Source: Oligoflexus sp. (lineage in GTDB: Bacteria; Bdellovibrionota_B; Oligoflexia; Oligoflexales; Oligoflexaceae). From it: a stretch of DNA of 64,000 nucleotides. Position numbers and translations under genes: made by a program. The stretch is from positions 62,001 through 126,000 of the forward strand of contig NZ_DASTAT010000018.1 of the NCBI RefSeq assembly GCF_035712445.1, in the 5' to 3' direction. Each line of letters opens with the position of its first letter. Position 1 is the first letter of the stretch. The notes under the pieces are model-generated. The model worked only from the letters and a program-made list of their open reading frames with translations. It was not told where the DNA came from and made no database searches. This document shows positions 62,195 to 64,000 of the stretch, in pieces.

Positions 62195-62253
62195 CGGACC
62201 TCCGGCTCTACCTTCACCTCGAATCTGCCGACAAGTCGGGAGGAGGACAGCCC

Positions 62254-62463
62254 ATGTCAAAGCCAGGCAAGCCCAAAGAGCGCGGATCTGCAGACGAACT
62301 TGAAATCATGCGCGAAATTATCAAGAATGATCCTTTCCTGCTCGAAAAGGTCCTGACCAAAATCAGGGATATTCGAGGAGGTGGACAAAACATGGCCGAT
62401 GCTGTGGCCGAGAAAAAAGGCGCGAAGCGTGAAGAGGAGCGCCGTAAAGGATCAGGGACTTGA
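62254..62463 (+). CDS. Small charged protein of unknown function
   Basis: 69 aa, strong ribosome-binding site GGGAGGAGGA before ATG. Mostly helical and charged (ADELEIMREIIKNDPFLLEK, VLTKIRDIRGGG); the C-terminus is basic (EKKGAKREEERRKGSG). It overlaps the next gene by 4 nt (TTGA), which argues that it is translated. Confidence 0.75.
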   Translation: MSKPGKPKERGSADELEIMREIIKNDPFLLEKVLTKIRDIRGGGQNMADAVAEKKGAKREEERRKGSGT

Positions 62464-63044
62464 GGTTTTTTTCGATTTTTTGCGGTCTTATCCTGATGGT
62501 GGTCAGCTGTCGTCAGGCCGCGTCTCATAGTGAAGCCCGCGTCGTGGAGCAAAGCCGTCGCGAGCGCCCCGACTGGGTCGGCCCGGATCAGTCCAAGCTC
62601 GTCAAATCCGGCGAGATTATCGAATATCATAGCGTGAAAACCAAAGTCGTCGACCTGCCGCTCGGTCTGAAACAGGCCGAAGCCTCGGCTTTGAATGATA
62701 CAAGGCTCCAGATCCAAAATGAAATCGTGCTGTTCTGGAAGAAGGATAAACTTTTCCTCGAACTTGAGGCCCCCGATCGGGCCCTTGTGACCCAGCAGCT
62801 GGAAAAACTTTTGGAAACCCGCGTCACGAGCGATCTAATCAAGGACATCTACTACGAAAAGATTTTCGACCCAAATGCCGTAGCGGCTCTTCAGGACACG
62901 TACAGCATTCACGTCCTCATCCAGCTCAAACGCTCCAGCTTACAAGGTCTTTTGACCGATCTACAGAAGTACTGCCGCAACAGTCTGCGCCAGGGTTTGA
63001 TCAAGCTCGCTCAGAGTGATCAGGTCTTTTCTACTCAGCCATGA
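62460..63044 (+). CDS. Putative lipoprotein, possibly LPP20-like
   Basis: 194 aa from a TTG overlapping the previous stop. Signal peptide MRFFSIFCGLILMVVSC (Cys17). The mature part RERPDWVG followed by GLKQAEASALNDTRLQIQNE, and a later VTQQLEKLLETRV helix, resemble LPP20-like lipoproteins that have a PxWV start and Ala-rich helix. The resemblance is by eye. Coupling to the 69-aa gene suggests joint function. Confidence 0.7.
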   Translation: MRFFSIFCGLILMVVSCRQAASHSEARVVEQSRRERPDWVGPDQSKLVKSGEIIEYHSVKTKVVDLPLGLKQAEASALNDTRLQIQNEIVLFWKKDKLFLELEAPDRALVTQQLEKLLETRVTSDLIKDIYYEKIFDPNAVAALQDTYSIHVLIQLKRSSLQGLLTDLQKYCRNSLRQGLIKLAQSDQVFSTQP

Positions 63045-63181
63045 AATCTGCATATCCCCTGAGCGCCGGCCCCGGAACGGCTTGGGATAAGCGCTTGCGT
63101 TTCCGGCTGGGCCTCTGCAGAATGTTTTCCACTCGCGTCCCCGAACGGCGTTGGTAGGATTATCAGGCTGGATTTCATTGC

Positions 63182-64000
63182 ATGGCCGAACATAGCATCA
63201 TGTCCACTTTCATGGCGCCTTTATGGTGGATCCAAGCCTTTGAGCTGGCCTTGCAGCTGCGCCGATTGGAAGCTGACCCGTATAGCATGAGCATGGCGGC
63301 CGGTCTGAGTCCTGCACTCACCGATGCCGAGCTCAGCGCTCTGCTCGTCCTTATGCAGCAGGCGCAACAGCAGATTCTTCAAGGCCAAAAATGGCTGCAC
63401 CTGAGCCCCGACAATCTTCAGAAAAACCTCGCAGGACACGGCCGCACCCGGGCCTTTATGTTTCTGCGCGTGCTTCAGCTCCTGCGCAGCATGCAGGTTT
63501 ATCCAGCCGCGACCCAGGAGGCCTTTGAGCCCGTTCCCCTGTTTGATCGGGAAGAACGTCGTCGCGATGCGCAGGGAGCCTGGAAAACAGTTTTCCGTCC
63601 GGCGCCGATGGCGGCAGAGTTATTGCTTGGCTATGGGGAGCCTTACGCCGAACTGGCTCGATTGCTGGATGGCAAGCCGCGCGTGCATCGTCTGCTCGGC
63701 CGCAGTCAGCCTTTGCCTTTACGGCCTTCGGTCTGGCTCGACCTCGTCCAGCTTGAACAGTACGTGTTTCTGCAGCTGCAGAAGGCCACGATCTGGGAAA
63801 AAAGCGGCTTTCGCTGGGATGCCGTCTTCGGGCGATCCTTTGAGAATATGTTTAACGGTTTAACGCTGCCCGTTCCGCGCGAAGTGCCGGAAAATTGGAG
63901 CCCATTTAGGCAAAAGATGCGGCTGCTCACCAAAGTCGGCAGAAAGCTGATGGATCACGGCGTTCTGAAAAATCCGCAGGAACTTGATTACCTCGCGGTG
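63182..64000 (+). CDS. Large unknown protein, 3' end beyond the window
   Basis: An open frame of 273 codons from ATG runs to the last base without a stop. It reads MAEHSIMSTFMAPLWWIQAF at the start; ATGs at codons 7 and 11 are alternatives. It is rich in Leu, Gln and Arg and mostly helical (LLVLMQQAQQQILQGQKWL), with a late LLTKVGRKLMDHGVL that looks like part of a winged-helix or DNA-binding helix. No signal peptide or membrane segment. No family recognised. The ribosome-binding site is weak, and a 137-nt spacer separates it from the preceding lipoprotein gene. Confidence 0.75.
   Translation, partial: MAEHSIMSTFMAPLWWIQAFELALQLRRLEADPYSMSMAAGLSPALTDAELSALLVLMQQAQQQILQGQKWLHLSPDNLQKNLAGHGRTRAFMFLRVLQLLRSMQVYPAATQEAFEPVPLFDREERRRDAQGAWKTVFRPAPMAAELLLGYGEPYAELARLLDGKPRVHRLLGRSQPLPLRPSVWLDLVQLEQYVFLQLQKATIWEKSGFRWDAVFGRSFENMFNGLTLPVPREVPENWSPFRQKMRLLTKVGRKLMDHGVLKNPQELDYLAV

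Overview
The window is a gene-dense piece of a chromosome with moderate GC. It carries the rplKAJL-rpoBC-rpsLG-fusA block, tuf with tRNAs, secE-nusG, rplM-rpsI, ftsY and the SRP RNA gene. A bactofilin, an MglA-type small GTPase, a TIGR02147-family regulator, DUF4388 and DUF4382 proteins, an NtrY/NtrX pair and many small lipoproteins point to the Bdellovibrionota/Oligoflexia or a close deltaproteobacterial-type lineage. This placement is an inference from gene content and was not tested by phylogeny.

Layout. 0-3.6 kb: end of rplM, rpsI, a small PC4-like protein, a possible GNAT protein, a bactofilin and two lipoproteins. 3.8-9.3 kb: 2-oxoglutarate dehydrogenase genes in the order sucB-lpdA-sucA. 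9.4-13.7 kb: tRNA-Ser, the SRP RNA, dnaX, an mglA-like gene with an altered switch II, and an unknown gene. 13.7-23.8 kb: an outer-membrane-like protein, a TPR/CheA-like kinase, aspartokinase, a short RecQ helicase, a PhnP-like hydrolase, alanine dehydrogenase and two RNA methyltransferases. 23.8-29.9 kb: an accessory lipoprotein island. 29.9-41.2 kb: CBS protein, THUMP methyltransferase, cyclophilin, MsrQ, tadA with a decayed tyrosine recombinase, NtrY/NtrX, a DUF4388 protein and an RlmB-like methyltransferase. 41.3-59.3 kb: translation and transcription core genes with six tRNAs. 59.3-64 kb: ftsY, an outer-membrane-like protein, a matrixin-like lipoprotein, two small genes and a gene cut by the window end.

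The most interesting region is 23.8-29.9 kb. A TIGR02147-type regulator gene heads an apparent operon with a DUF4382 lipoprotein and a lipoprotein built of GNQ-type beta repeats. A paralogous GNQ lipoprotein and a third, more distant one lie on the opposite strand, and EF-hand and cytochrome c lipoproteins flank the region. Upstream of the regulator and of the two opposite-strand lipoproteins I see the same paired DNA element: a distal TACACAA-N-TTTTCAG and a proximal TACACAnAn, in the same orientation relative to the gene, 76, 102 and 77 nt apart. I infer a local regulon for cell-envelope lipoproteins; no function is known.

Other points: the MglA homologue has PEH where the family has PGQ; the tyrosine recombinase coupled to tadA lacks most catalytic residues; the RecQ ends inside its zinc module; an alpha/beta-hydrolase-like lipoprotein lacks the nucleophile serine; and long structured non-coding stretches precede rpoB and follow rpoC.
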